Under the pieces are notes generated by a model. The model was not told the DNA's origin. It searched no databases and saw only the letters and a list, made by a program, of their open reading frames with translations. From positions 62,001-126,000 of the forward strand of contig DATNPX010000054.1 of the NCBI GenBank assembly GCA_036702975.1: 64,000 nucleotides of DNA, written 5' to 3'. This DNA comes from DATNPX01 sp036702975. GTDB taxonomy: Bacteria > Cyanobacteriota > Vampirovibrionia > Obscuribacterales > Obscuribacteraceae. This document shows positions 26,558-35,257 of this stretch, piece after piece. Position 1 is the stretch's first letter; the number at the start of each line of letters is the position of its first letter. The position numbers and the translations under genes were made by a program.

Positions 26558-26983
26558 TTATGGAGAAGGCAATATAGTCTTCCAGGCCTCGATGCATTCT
26601 TTGGCAAGCTTCACTGGTTCTACTTTTTCAAAATCAATTATTACAAAGCTCTTCGCTGTGTCTTCCAGAGATGACCATTCCAGCCCAGTAATGGGATTTC
26701 TATTCATGTCCGCAGGTCGCAGCTGCCCATGCTTCGTTCCATTGCATAGGTCACGACAAAGTTGTATGCACTTAAACTTTTGAATGAATGTTTCCCACTC
26801 GTCTTTAGTAATGACTTCATCATGCAGTAGCCAATCTCTTAAGATGTAGCAATTTTGAAAAAATGCGTAAATAAAGTCTTCGTGCTGGTTTTGCTGAATT
26901 CGATCATACCAGCGGCACATCCGATCAAACTGTGATTTCCAGCCGAACTTGTCGTGCGAACTCATACGTCTTAGCTTAGGCAT
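26558..26983 (-). CDS. hypothetical protein with HEPN-like LRDW...NGTKH pattern
   Basis: The 141-residue helical protein contains FFQNCYILRDWLLHDE and later CRDLCNGTKHGQLRP. This spacing is seen in uncharacterised HEPN-like small proteins; the likeness is from memory. The ATG has GAGG at 6 nt. It ends 7 nt from the stop codon of the convergent recombinase. A role in defence or as a mobile-element cargo is inference from position. Confidence 0.55.
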   Translation of the reverse strand: MPKLRRMSSHDKFGWKSQFDRMCRWYDRIQQNQHEDFIYAFFQNCYILRDWLLHDEVITKDEWETFIQKFKCIQLCRDLCNGTKHGQLRPADMNRNPITGLEWSSLEDTAKSFVIIDFEKVEPVKLAKECIEAWKTILPSP

Positions 26984-27083
26984 TCTTGACCTCGTTGAGA
27001 ATTAGGTACAATCGTTTCGTCGCGCAAATCCGCTGATAATAAGTATTATCAGTTGTTCGTCGTTTCCGATGAACCGCGCTCAG

Positions 27084-28136
27084 TTACCGATTCTCCCTAC
27101 TGAGATCACTGGTCTCTTTCTCCTTTCTTTTCCATTGAAACTCTTCGGGGATTGGGTTCACGGCTGATGGGTTCTCGAAAAAATTTATATCGAATCCAAA
27201 GTTCTCGCGATCGTACAAGAGCTTACAATGCAACAGTCCACTCACTCCGGCATGTTTTGGCTTCTCTCCTGACAGATTGAGATAGCCGCCGTCATTCTCT
27301 TCACCTAGAAGAGATCCATAAGTCGCGAGCATCATCCACAGATCTTCAAGTGCGTAGTTTAAGTCAGTCGAGCAGATTGCTACGACATACGGCTTGCCGC
27401 CCTCTTGCAGATTCTTGTATTTCTTACCTTTCTCCTTCATACCTCTGTACATTAGACCGAGAGATGTCCCTAAAAATCCAACCGGCCCGGAATTAAACAT
27501 GACACGGCCAGGTCCTTCTCCGTACTCGGGTCGATTGTTCGCTGTCACTTCGACCTCATAACCACCGGCTTTGAAGGCTTCGCTCAATCGTTCACCTTCT
27601 GGAATCGAAGCTTGTGACAACCAATCAGCGACGCTCTGCCTGAGTTGCGTTGGCTTGATGGCTTCTTCCGGCTCCTTTTCAAAATAAATCGAGAGAATAT
27701 ACTTGCTGGAAATCTTATCCAGCTGAACTAGTGCTGAATTTTTCCGCTTTCTATTTATTCTGGATTTTTCTTCTTCTGCTATTGTGCGGACTTCAACGTA
27801 GACTATCTGCCCTCCGAGTGAGAGTTTCATGTCGGGCGTTGTGCCGTCCTCAAGAATAGGGGCCCTGTCAACCACGAACCCAGCCGTCTCAAAATGCTCC
27901 ATCAACGCCAATTCAAAAAATGCCGATAAGTGTTCAGAGTCTTCCTGGCTTCTTAATCTGGCTAACATTCCAGCTTGAATATTTTCTGGCACTTTGGCAA
28001 ACCAGCGCTCGATAGCACCTCGCATTCTGACATTGGATTCCATTGTATCTTTGCAAAGTCGAACTACGACCGGATTTTCAAAGCGATTCATTTCGGGGAG
28101 CCCGGCCACAAAATCGTCTGAAAAAACTTGAGTCAT
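27084..28136 (-). CDS. hypothetical protein with PD-(D/E)XK-like nuclease core
   Basis: From the ATG at 28136 (GGAG at 8 nt) the product is 350 residues. The N-terminal region is helical. Residues about 75-125 contain a helix with Glu/His (ELALMEHFETAGFVVDRAP), then TPDMKLSLGGQIVYVEVRT. This is a D...E-x-R arrangement close to the restriction-nuclease fold motif, where the last residue is normally Lys. The C-terminal half (VAICSTDLNYALEDLWMMLATYG) is unknown. The fold is inferred from motif spacing alone. It lies in the accessory zone. Confidence 0.5.
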   Translation of the reverse strand: MTQVFSDDFVAGLPEMNRFENPVVVRLCKDTMESNVRMRGAIERWFAKVPENIQAGMLARLRSQEDSEHLSAFFELALMEHFETAGFVVDRAPILEDGTTPDMKLSLGGQIVYVEVRTIAEEEKSRINRKRKNSALVQLDKISSKYILSIYFEKEPEEAIKPTQLRQSVADWLSQASIPEGERLSEAFKAGGYEVEVTANNRPEYGEGPGRVMFNSGPVGFLGTSLGLMYRGMKEKGKKYKNLQEGGKPYVVAICSTDLNYALEDLWMMLATYGSLLGEENDGGYLNLSGEKPKHAGVSGLLHCKLLYDRENFGFDINFFENPSAVNPIPEEFQWKRKEKETSDLSRENR

Positions 28137-28480
28137 CTCTGATTCTCCAGTAATCCGCATTCTAAACCATTACTATTGTACTCGAGTCATGGCGCTTTCG
28201 ATGTTGAGTAAGCTGAGCACCATCTATGGTGCTCACACTTCCTCTTTCCCAAGAATGATTATTGAAGATCAGCAAGTACCTCAGGCTGAATCTACGTGAG
28301 AAGCCTAAGCCGCGGTTGTTACTCTACCAACCCGAGTCATTTTCGAGAATGTCTACAGAATTGCTCGAGCTTGCCGTGAGCACTGTCGCCTTTGCTTAGG
28401 CTGGTCTACTATTCTGCTGTCATTCGAAGTTATTCCGTAGGTTGACCAGCTGACTATCGCTCGATAGTGAACGAAAACCA
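28137..28480. other. intergenic region with a perfect 22-bp palindrome
   Basis: The palindrome at 28214-28235 is the only clear element. GTGAACGAAAA near 28457 resembles half of the 26-bp repeat family. Confidence 0.5.
28214..28235. promoter_or_regulatory. palindromic site, possible operator
   Basis: Perfect 10-bp arms TGAGCACCAT and ATGGTGCTCA are separated by CT, about 78 bp upstream of the PD-(D/E)XK-like gene start. The same core (AGCACCAT, ATGGTGCT) recurs at 43057-43076. Confidence 0.5.
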
Positions 28481-29848
28481 TCATGCGGCCAATATAATCT
28501 TGGGTTCTGGCTTGTCTATTATGTTCAAGATGACACTCATTGGAGTGAAAAGTTCGTTGATCATTTTTGAATAACTGCCAGTTAGCAATGTATGTCCTTC
28601 AACTTCTAGCGTTCTATTATTCCAGCTGGTCACACATTGTGGACCTAGTTCTTCGACGAGCTTAGCAGTCTCTTTCCGACTTTTTAGTCGTGCCTGTATT
28701 CTAAGCCTGTGACAGAGCGCAAAAAGACCATAGATGTCTAGAGCAAATAACACCAGGGTGTTTCTGCGAGCCAGGTCTGTAATGGAATCGACATTCAAGT
28801 TCCAACTTGTGAACGGAATGCTTCCGACTGCATGTAAGTTGCAATCAAGGAAATCATTGATCTTTAGCCGTTCCTTGCCGACAGCGGTAATTACTTCTTG
28901 AGCGATTGCACTTATGCCAGCGGTGCGGCGACTATATTCATGCACTTGCGCTGCTAAAAGATGTTGAGCAATCTCTAAACTGTTTGAATCGCTGGTGCTA
29001 ACAGCTGCCAGATGCAAACATTCATCAATGGTATCAGTTGCGGCGCCGCTAACTTGTGCTCTTTCGATGAGTGATTGGAGAATCTCTGAGTAGTCTGAGA
29101 GTGGTTGCGTTGGCTCTGACATATGGATGTACTTGTTTGTCCGAAGATCAATTCCTTGATCGTTGTTAATTGTATTAACGGCCTGTGCGCAATTAATCTC
29201 CTGTTTCAGCATGCGAAGGACCTGCTTGATTCCTTTCTCTCCGTATTTGAAATAGACATATCGACTGCAGAAGTCGGGATCTGCCAGCACTTCCGTAAGC
29301 TCCTCATTTACCCGGCCTGCCTTTAGCTCTAGGACCGATAACCGTCGGTCATACGGATTGGACATATCGATAAGTAATACGTCGGAAATCTGGACCGATG
29401 TGGTCAGATCGCATGAAAGGGCGAATTGGGCACTCGGTTGCGGTGTTAGTGCTTCGCATTCTTCGACTGACCGAAGCAAGGTGGTAGTGTCACAGTGCGC
29501 AGCCTGTTTTAATTTAGACATACGGCGAAGTGCTGTTGACTCGTTATCTAGCATCTGTAGCGCGATAGAATCAGCCAACCGGCGTACTATCAACTCTCGT
29601 CTTGTCTTTATGGATTTAGGCAGGCTACTGTTTCGCAGATTCACTATAGCCTCTACGATATACCTTTGCGTCTGTTGAAAACTTTGGTGCGTGAGCCCCA
29701 AGTACTGTGCCAGAAATTCTGGCGGCATTGAATTTCGGGGAAACGAAACCTTCGGCAGTCCAAAATTCCGGAGATGCTCAAGTCTTTCCCCAAAAATTCC
29801 GTAAAAATTCGGTTCCTGAGCCCTGATGATTTTTCCGGAGTAGTTCAT
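28481..29848 (-). CDS. hypothetical protein with PD-(D/E)XK-like signature
   Basis: The 455-residue protein has helical N- and C-terminal regions. Near residues 160-185 it has SDVLLIDMSNPYDRRLSVLE, followed by LKAGRVN, an Asp...Glu-x-Lys pattern. A downstream KQVLRMLKQ helix could supply the conserved Gln of such folds. No family is recognised. Its start codon overlaps the stop of the preceding membrane-protein gene by 1 nt (TAATG), so the two are likely co-translated. A nuclease acting with a membrane partner would fit a defence cassette but is inference. Confidence 0.5.
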   Translation of the reverse strand: MNYSGKIIRAQEPNFYGIFGERLEHLRNFGLPKVSFPRNSMPPEFLAQYLGLTHQSFQQTQRYIVEAIVNLRNSSLPKSIKTRRELIVRRLADSIALQMLDNESTALRRMSKLKQAAHCDTTTLLRSVEECEALTPQPSAQFALSCDLTTSVQISDVLLIDMSNPYDRRLSVLELKAGRVNEELTEVLADPDFCSRYVYFKYGEKGIKQVLRMLKQEINCAQAVNTINNDQGIDLRTNKYIHMSEPTQPLSDYSEILQSLIERAQVSGAATDTIDECLHLAAVSTSDSNSLEIAQHLLAAQVHEYSRRTAGISAIAQEVITAVGKERLKINDFLDCNLHAVGSIPFTSWNLNVDSITDLARRNTLVLFALDIYGLFALCHRLRIQARLKSRKETAKLVEELGPQCVTSWNNRTLEVEGHTLLTGSYSKMINELFTPMSVILNIIDKPEPKIILAA

Positions 29849-30360
29849 TAAGCGAGATTCTCTTCAGGGTATGAAACGCTGGCGCCTTTTTGCAAACGTT
29901 GTAATTGTGCCTCTGTCAACATCGATAACTCAATACAGGAAAGCAGGGACCTAGCTTTCAGTGGGTGCTTAGCGGCTTCCGCAACCTGTCTTTCGATTTC
30001 GATGGCTTGTTTCCTTCTACGTTCCTCTTTCGCCTCGGCAAGCTTTTTAATCGATGCTTCTTCTGCAGCTACCGCTTCGGGAGGCAGCTGTCCATGCTCA
30101 TACATACTTTCGAGCCATTTATAATAAGTGCCCGATAGTATGACGAGATCAGGAATTTCAGTTCTATTGCCGGTCATTTTCGCGGCTTCCATTCCCTGCT
30201 CAATCCGTTTTTGAGATACTTCCAGAGCACTTTTAAAAACAAGCTGCCGTTTTTGGTGCCGACGTTCAAAATGTTGCCCCGCAAGCGTGAACAAGCTTGA
30301 TATCGTAGCCCCAACACCGGCAGAAATTAGCGCGATCACCACCGCTTCATGAATTTGCAC
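29848..30360 (-). CDS. hypothetical protein with one membrane segment and a coiled coil
   Basis: The GTG at 30360 has GAGG 7 nt upstream and gives 170 residues; a longer frame to 30510 runs through structured GC-rich DNA and is unlikely. The N-terminus has one membrane helix (VVIALISAGVGATISSLFTL). A basic stretch and a long charged coiled coil (EASIKKLAEAKEERRRKQAI, then EIERQVAEAAKH) follow. It is probably anchored with a cytoplasmic coil. It is coupled by TAATG to the downstream PD-(D/E)XK-like gene. No family is recognised. Confidence 0.6.
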   Translation of the reverse strand: MQIHEAVVIALISAGVGATISSLFTLAGQHFERRHQKRQLVFKSALEVSQKRIEQGMEAAKMTGNRTEIPDLVILSGTYYKWLESMYEHGQLPPEAVAAEEASIKKLAEAKEERRRKQAIEIERQVAEAAKHPLKARSLLSCIELSMLTEAQLQRLQKGASVSYPEENLA

Positions 30361-30694
30361 TAAAGGTCCTCGCAAGAATGAAACATAACGTTCAGATCTC
30401 AGACGGACCGACCGGCTTCGCCGGCATGCGGTCGCGTCAGAGACCGCTGCCCGTGCGTCCCCACGCACGGGTCTCATACAGATATCAGACGCTCCGCCGC
30501 GCCCTGTCAAGAATACAATTCTTCAAGCATATCTGCAACTGTTGAACTGCTGCCGCCCCGGTCAGTATTTCCATTCTGTTTTTTTGGTCTGGTTTCGACG
30601 AGCCCCACCACGCTGCCTAACGAGCCTTATGCGGTTGAGTTCTCGGAAAATGCAAACGTCATATTTACTGGCAAGCGAGAATCAATTAGAAACG
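30361..30694. other. intergenic region with two strong adjacent hairpins
   Basis: An imperfect long hairpin spans 30397-30443 (inner CCGGC/GCCGG arms, outer TCTC/GAGA). A perfect one has arms CCCGTGCGT (30450-30458) and ACGCACGGG (30463-30471), enclosed by AGACC/GGTCT. The DNA is more GC-rich than its surroundings. It could be a structured leader of the membrane-protein gene or a palindromic repeat element. Confidence 0.5.
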
Positions 30695-30712
30695 CTAGTC
30701 TTTCCGACTAGC
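30694..30712 (-). terminator. possible terminator at the end of the arginine operon
   Basis: Arms GCTAGTC and GACTAGC with a 5-nt loop overlap the argD stop codon. The following minus-strand GTTTCT gives only a weak U-tract. Confidence 0.3.
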
Positions 30713-31930
30713 CCTCTCAAATATCTCCACCGCTGCATCAATCTCCTCAACCGTCACCGTAAGCGGTGGCAGTATTCTCACCACCTTTTCACCGGCACCA
30801 ATCAAAAGCAGACCTGCCTCAATACAGGCATTGATTATCGGTTTCACCGGCTCTGTGAATTCGACACCGAGCATCAAGCCCATGCCTCTAATCTCTTTGA
30901 TTTTGTCATTCTTTGCAGCTAACTCCTGCAACCTGCTGAGAAGATGCTTCCCTTTGCTTTCTACTGCCTCTAAGAATGCCGGTTCCTTTATCGTTTCAAC
31001 GCATGTCAGCGCCGCAGTACAAGCGAGCGGATTGCCACCGAACGTGGTTCCGTGATCGCCTGGTTTGAAGGCTTTTGCAATTTCGGCCTTGGCCAGTATC
31101 GCCCCTATCGGAAAACCGCCGCCCAAACCCTTCGCCATCGCGATAACATCAGGAGCAACCCCAAATTGCTCGTAAGCGAAGAACTTCCCTGTGCGACCAG
31201 CTCCGCATTGAATCTCGTCGAATACAAGCACGACCTTCTCGCGGTCACAATAGTTGCGGATTTGCTGTAGAAACTCTCTGTCGACAGCGTGTACGCCGCC
31301 TTCGCCCTGAATCGGCTCAACGACGATGGCCGCGATTGTTTGACCATCCCACTGGCTGACTGATTCAAAGTCATTGAAAGTCGCCGTCTCAAAATCCGGA
31401 ACAAGTGGACTGAATCCGGCCTGATATTTCTTCTGCCCTGTAGCCGAAAGCGCACCGTAAGTACGACCATGGAATGAATTGGTCATTGTCAGTATCTTGT
31501 TGCAATACTCTCCTTTAGTCTCTTTGGCATACTTTCGGCTTAGCTTAAGCGAGCCTTCGATGGCTTCAGCGCCGCTGTTGCAAAAGAATGCCTTATCGAA
31601 AGCGCTTCCCTCAAGCAAAGCTTCAGCCAATTGAATCGCCGGCTTATTCAAATACAGGTTCGAACAGTGAACCAGCGTAGATAGTTGTTTAGTAAGAGCC
31701 TGCATGTAATCTTCATTGCAGTGCCCGAGCGAGTTGACCGCAATGCCTGAGCAGAAGTCGAGGTACTTTTTGCCGTTCACGTCCTCCACATAAGAACCTT
31801 TGCCGCTAGCCAGGACAACTGGGAATGATGCGTAGGTTTCCATAAGAACGTTCCTGCCGCGTTCGAGCCACTGCTCTTGAACGGAAGTCTGCGAATCGTT
31901 CTCCACTTCTGCTCTCGTATTAGTCGGCAT
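30695..31930 (-). CDS. argD: acetylornithine aminotransferase
   Basis: The 411-residue class-III PLP aminotransferase has SGIAVNSLGH, FFCNSGAEAIEGSLKLSRKY, an FHGRTYGAL loop, DEIQCGAGRTG and the PLP lysine K267 in MAKGLGGGFP. It converts N-acetylglutamate semialdehyde to N-acetylornithine in the arginine pathway. It is the last gene of the argF-G-H-C-J-B-D operon and overlaps argB by 11 nt. The length is normal for the family. Related enzymes can also act on succinyl-ornithine or diaminopimelate, but the operon context fixes the role. Confidence 0.95.
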   Translation of the reverse strand: MPTNTRAEVENDSQTSVQEQWLERGRNVLMETYASFPVVLASGKGSYVEDVNGKKYLDFCSGIAVNSLGHCNEDYMQALTKQLSTLVHCSNLYLNKPAIQLAEALLEGSAFDKAFFCNSGAEAIEGSLKLSRKYAKETKGEYCNKILTMTNSFHGRTYGALSATGQKKYQAGFSPLVPDFETATFNDFESVSQWDGQTIAAIVVEPIQGEGGVHAVDREFLQQIRNYCDREKVVLVFDEIQCGAGRTGKFFAYEQFGVAPDVIAMAKGLGGGFPIGAILAKAEIAKAFKPGDHGTTFGGNPLACTAALTCVETIKEPAFLEAVESKGKHLLSRLQELAAKNDKIKEIRGMGLMLGVEFTEPVKPIINACIEAGLLLIGAGEKVVRILPPLTVTVEEIDAAVEIFERASRKD

Positions 31931-32825
31931 CTTCTTCTCCGGTGATCAAAGTTCCTGTCGCTTCTGGTTCGGTAAATCCTTTCATCAGCGCATGCGATTC
32001 GAAGCTATTGAGTATGGCAATCTGCTGGATGCCACGACTCAAGCCTGTGATGCAGCTCTTTAACTTAGGCAACATGCCGCCACTGATTATTCCACTTTCG
32101 ATACAAGCGGCGGCTTTTTCAGGTGTCAGCTTCCGTATGATCGAAGTTGGATCATCGATTGACTGCAACACCCCTGGTACGTCGGTCAAGAATATAAGTC
32201 TGTCTGCCTGAATTGCAGCCGCTACCGCCAGAGCTACATGGTCGGCGTTGATGTTGTAGTAGTGACCGTCGATGTCTAATCCCAGTGGCGCCACTATTGG
32301 AATCCAGCCGGCCCAGAGCCAGCTTTCGAGCAGCCCTTGGTCGATGCTAACGATGTCTCCGACCCAACCGAGATCGACACGTTCGTCACCTTTATAAACC
32401 GGTCCCATCTTTTCAGCGATGAGCGGATTTGCCGACTTAGACGAGAAGCTTAGCGCGTTGCCGCCCTTCTCTCTGAATTTTTCGGTCAGTTGCTCGTTCA
32501 GTTCTACGAAAGTCTTGACTGCAACCGAGAGCGTTTCAGAGTCGGTGACTCTAAGACCGTTCACCTTTTCCGTCTTTTTCCCAATGGCTGCTAATGCATC
32601 GTTTACGGCCGTGCCGCCGCCATGCACGACGATCACCTTGACGCCCTGTTTGACGAGTGCAATCGTATCCTCGATCAGTGTTTCCAGTGCAGTAGCGCTT
32701 TGCACCGCATTGCCACCAAACTTCACCACAACTACTTGACCCTCGACTGATTTATCAATCGGCTGGGATGGTGACAGAGTTACGTTGTCCATTGTTTTCT
32801 TTTGATCCACTACTGAAGAAGTCAT
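31920..32825 (-). CDS. argB: acetylglutamate kinase
   Basis: The 301-residue amino-acid kinase has VVVKFGGNAV near residues 32-41, VHGGGTAVNDAL, an RVTDSETL segment and INADHVALAVAAAIQADRLIFLTDVPGVL. It phosphorylates N-acetylglutamate, the usual feedback point of arginine synthesis. The RVTDSET and C-terminal GG-LPKL segments are in the normal places. It lies 13 nt after argJ and overlaps argD by 11 nt. Confidence 0.95.
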   Translation of the reverse strand: MTSSVVDQKKTMDNVTLSPSQPIDKSVEGQVVVVKFGGNAVQSATALETLIEDTIALVKQGVKVIVVHGGGTAVNDALAAIGKKTEKVNGLRVTDSETLSVAVKTFVELNEQLTEKFREKGGNALSFSSKSANPLIAEKMGPVYKGDERVDLGWVGDIVSIDQGLLESWLWAGWIPIVAPLGLDIDGHYYNINADHVALAVAAAIQADRLIFLTDVPGVLQSIDDPTSIIRKLTPEKAAACIESGIISGGMLPKLKSCITGLSRGIQQIAILNSFESHALMKGFTEPEATGTLITGEEDAD

Positions 32826-32838
32826 TATATGTCACCCC

Positions 32839-34098
32839 CTATGTCCTGTAAGCACCATTAATTCGAACGTAGTCATAACTCAAATCGCAACCCCAGGCTG
32901 TTGCCGCCCAATCGCCATTTCCTATGTTGACTTTGATTACAATCTCTTTCTCTGCCAACACGGTCTTGGCTAACTCCTCATCCAAGATTGCGGGTTCGCC
33001 AGCGGTCATTAAGTTCAGACTGCCGGCAGCGCTTTCAAGAGATATCGATACCTTTTCCGGCGAGAATTGAGCACCACTGTAACCTGCCGCACAGAGAATT
33101 CTTCCCCAATTGGCGTCTTCACCGAAGAATGCTGCTTTGACAAGATTTGAAGAGACTATCGCCCGAGCAATCTTTCTGGCATCGACAAGACTCTGGGCCT
33201 CGCTGACTTGCACTTCGAGAAATTTCGTAGCACCTTCGCCGTCTTTGACAATCGCCTTTGCCATTGTTCCGTTCAATAGAGTCAACGCTTGGCAAAAGAC
33301 CTGGTAGTCATCGTCTTCCTTGTCTATGAGCGCATTGCCAGCCTGTCCATTAGCGAGGATTGCCACCATGTCGTTTGTGCTGGTGTCACCATCGACCGAA
33401 ATCATGTTGTAAGTCGACTCGTTGCTCTCTTTCAGCGCTTTAGTAAGTAAGCTCCCTGATATTTTGCAGTCTGTCGTGATGAAACCGAGCATAGTAGCCA
33501 TATTCGGATGGATCATGCCACTGCCTTTGGCAATCGCTCCCAGAGTTACGACTGTGCCGCTTTTGGTTTTAAACGAGACGGATGCGTGCTTGGCATAAGT
33601 ATCAGTGGTCATAATCGCGGCAGCTGCATCTAAACCTGCGTCGGCTGTACTTTCTAGAATTGGGGCCAGTTGACCGATTCCTTGTACGACTTTCTCTATA
33701 GGAAGCTTTACGCCGATGACTCCGGTTGATGCAACGAGGACTTGCTTAGGCGAAACTCCTTTGTATTCAGCCAGGGTAGTCGCCATTGATTGGGCATCTA
33801 GCATGCCTTGCTCACCGGTGCATGCGTTGGCGTTGCCGCTGTTGATAACGATTCCGCTTATCTCTATCGATGATTGGATCGCTTTCTGATTCCAAAGAAG
33901 TGGCGCTGCCATGACCATGTTAGTTGTGAATACGGCTGCGCAGTTAGCTGGTGCATTGCTCCAGATCAATGCCAGGTCGGGTTTGCTGTTCTTTTTGATT
34001 CCAACGAAAGCGCCAGCTGCACTGAATCCTTTCGGTGTAGTCACGCTTCCGCCTTCAACGGTCAAATTCTGCTTCGATTGTTCAATGACTGTATTCAC
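32839..34098 (-). CDS. argJ: bifunctional glutamate/ornithine acetyltransferase
   Basis: The 419-residue protein shows the ArgJ order: TPKGFSAAGAFVGIK, INSGNANACTGEQG, and the self-cleavage site Ala201-Thr202 in HPNMATMLGF. DGDTSTNDM and the C-terminal EDANWGRILCAAGYSG follow. Autoproteolysis makes alpha and beta chains. The enzyme recycles the acetyl group from acetylornithine to glutamate, so argE is not needed and none is seen here. The length is normal and it is the fifth gene of the arginine operon. Confidence 0.95.
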   Translation of the reverse strand: MNTVIEQSKQNLTVEGGSVTTPKGFSAAGAFVGIKKNSKPDLALIWSNAPANCAAVFTTNMVMAAPLLWNQKAIQSSIEISGIVINSGNANACTGEQGMLDAQSMATTLAEYKGVSPKQVLVASTGVIGVKLPIEKVVQGIGQLAPILESTADAGLDAAAAIMTTDTYAKHASVSFKTKSGTVVTLGAIAKGSGMIHPNMATMLGFITTDCKISGSLLTKALKESNESTYNMISVDGDTSTNDMVAILANGQAGNALIDKEDDDYQVFCQALTLLNGTMAKAIVKDGEGATKFLEVQVSEAQSLVDARKIARAIVSSNLVKAAFFGEDANWGRILCAAGYSGAQFSPEKVSISLESAAGSLNLMTAGEPAILDEELAKTVLAEKEIVIKVNIGNGDWAATAWGCDLSYDYVRINGAYRT

Positions 34099-34191
34099 TT
34101 TCTTATCCTTATAGTTCGCTGGAAAAGTTTGATTTAGGAAGCCACTTGTCTCGTTCCGACTGACTGTCGGTTGGAATTCTGCATGCTTTCG

Positions 34192-35253
34192 TTAGGCTGG
34201 AAAGATCGGCATCTGGTTCAAGCCTGTCTGCTCGTCAAAGCCGAGCACTATGTTCATGTTCTGGATCGCCTGACCTGCCGCTCCTTTAACCAGGTTGTCC
34301 AGCGCACCGATTGCCACCACGCGGTCTGTTCGATTGTCCACCGTTACGCCTACGTCGAAAAAGTTAGAGCCCTTTACCCAGCGAGTTTCCGGATATGGAT
34401 AGGAAGTATTCGCAGGGCTGAAGATACGAACGAAATGTTCGCCGGCGAAGAATTCTTCATAACAAGCGATCAAATCGGCTTGTGAATGTGACGACCGCAA
34501 TGAACCGTAAGCTGTGACCAGGATACCTCTATTCATCGGCACCAGATGCGGTGTGAATGTCAATTTCAACTCGTTCCCGTGATTGGCGGTCTCTGTCAAC
34601 ACTTGTTCGATCTCTGGTGTGTGGCGATGCGATGCGACTTTGTATGCCTTTATCGATTCATTGCACTCATCGAAATGTATGCCGAGATCTAATGCTCTCC
34701 CTGCGCCAGACACCCCAGATTTTGCATCCACTACAATCGACGCAGGTCCAATCACTCCATTCTTCAAAAGCGGAGCAAGAGTCAAAATCGAGCAGGTGGC
34801 ATAGCATCCAGGATTTGCAATCAGCCTTGCATTGACGATCTGCTTCCGATTTAGCTCGGGCAGTCCATAGACTGCATGCTGCAAAAGCGATGGTGTCGCA
34901 TGGTCTAAGCCGTACCAATGCTTGTATGCTGCAGGGTCACGCAACCGAAAATCGGCGCCCAGGTCGATTATCCTGCAGCGTTCGAGCATAGCCTCTGTCA
35001 CTTTTGCTGCCGCCTGACCATGGGGCAGAGCGACAAAAATGACGTCGACTTGTTTCGACAAGTTACCCAGATCGTCATCCGAACAGACGAAGTCTGCAAA
35101 CTTCAACGCGCTGGGATACACAGAACTGAACTTTTGTCCCTTATAAGACTGCGAGGTGCCAGCAACTATCTGCACTTTGTCATGCTGCAGCAGCAACCGC
35201 ACAAGCTCTTGTCCTGTGTATCCGGTGGCTCCGACTATGGCGACTTTTTTCAC
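34192..35253 (-). CDS. argC: N-acetyl-gamma-glutamyl-phosphate reductase
   Basis: The 353-residue protein has an N-terminal Rossmann motif VGATGYTGQELVRLL, FVALPHG, the catalytic Cys150 in ANPGCYATC and a C-terminal HRHTPEIEQ plus GNLVKGAAGQAIQNMN-type end. It reduces acetylglutamyl phosphate with NADPH. The start is GTG, 4 nt after the argH stop codon. A 93-nt gap separates it from argJ without an obvious terminator. Confidence 0.95.
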   Translation of the reverse strand: MKKVAIVGATGYTGQELVRLLLQHDKVQIVAGTSQSYKGQKFSSVYPSALKFADFVCSDDDLGNLSKQVDVIFVALPHGQAAAKVTEAMLERCRIIDLGADFRLRDPAAYKHWYGLDHATPSLLQHAVYGLPELNRKQIVNARLIANPGCYATCSILTLAPLLKNGVIGPASIVVDAKSGVSGAGRALDLGIHFDECNESIKAYKVASHRHTPEIEQVLTETANHGNELKLTFTPHLVPMNRGILVTAYGSLRSSHSQADLIACYEEFFAGEHFVRIFSPANTSYPYPETRWVKGSNFFDVGVTVDNRTDRVVAIGALDNLVKGAAGQAIQNMNIVLGFDEQTGLNQMPIFPA

Positions 35254-35257
35254 TCTA

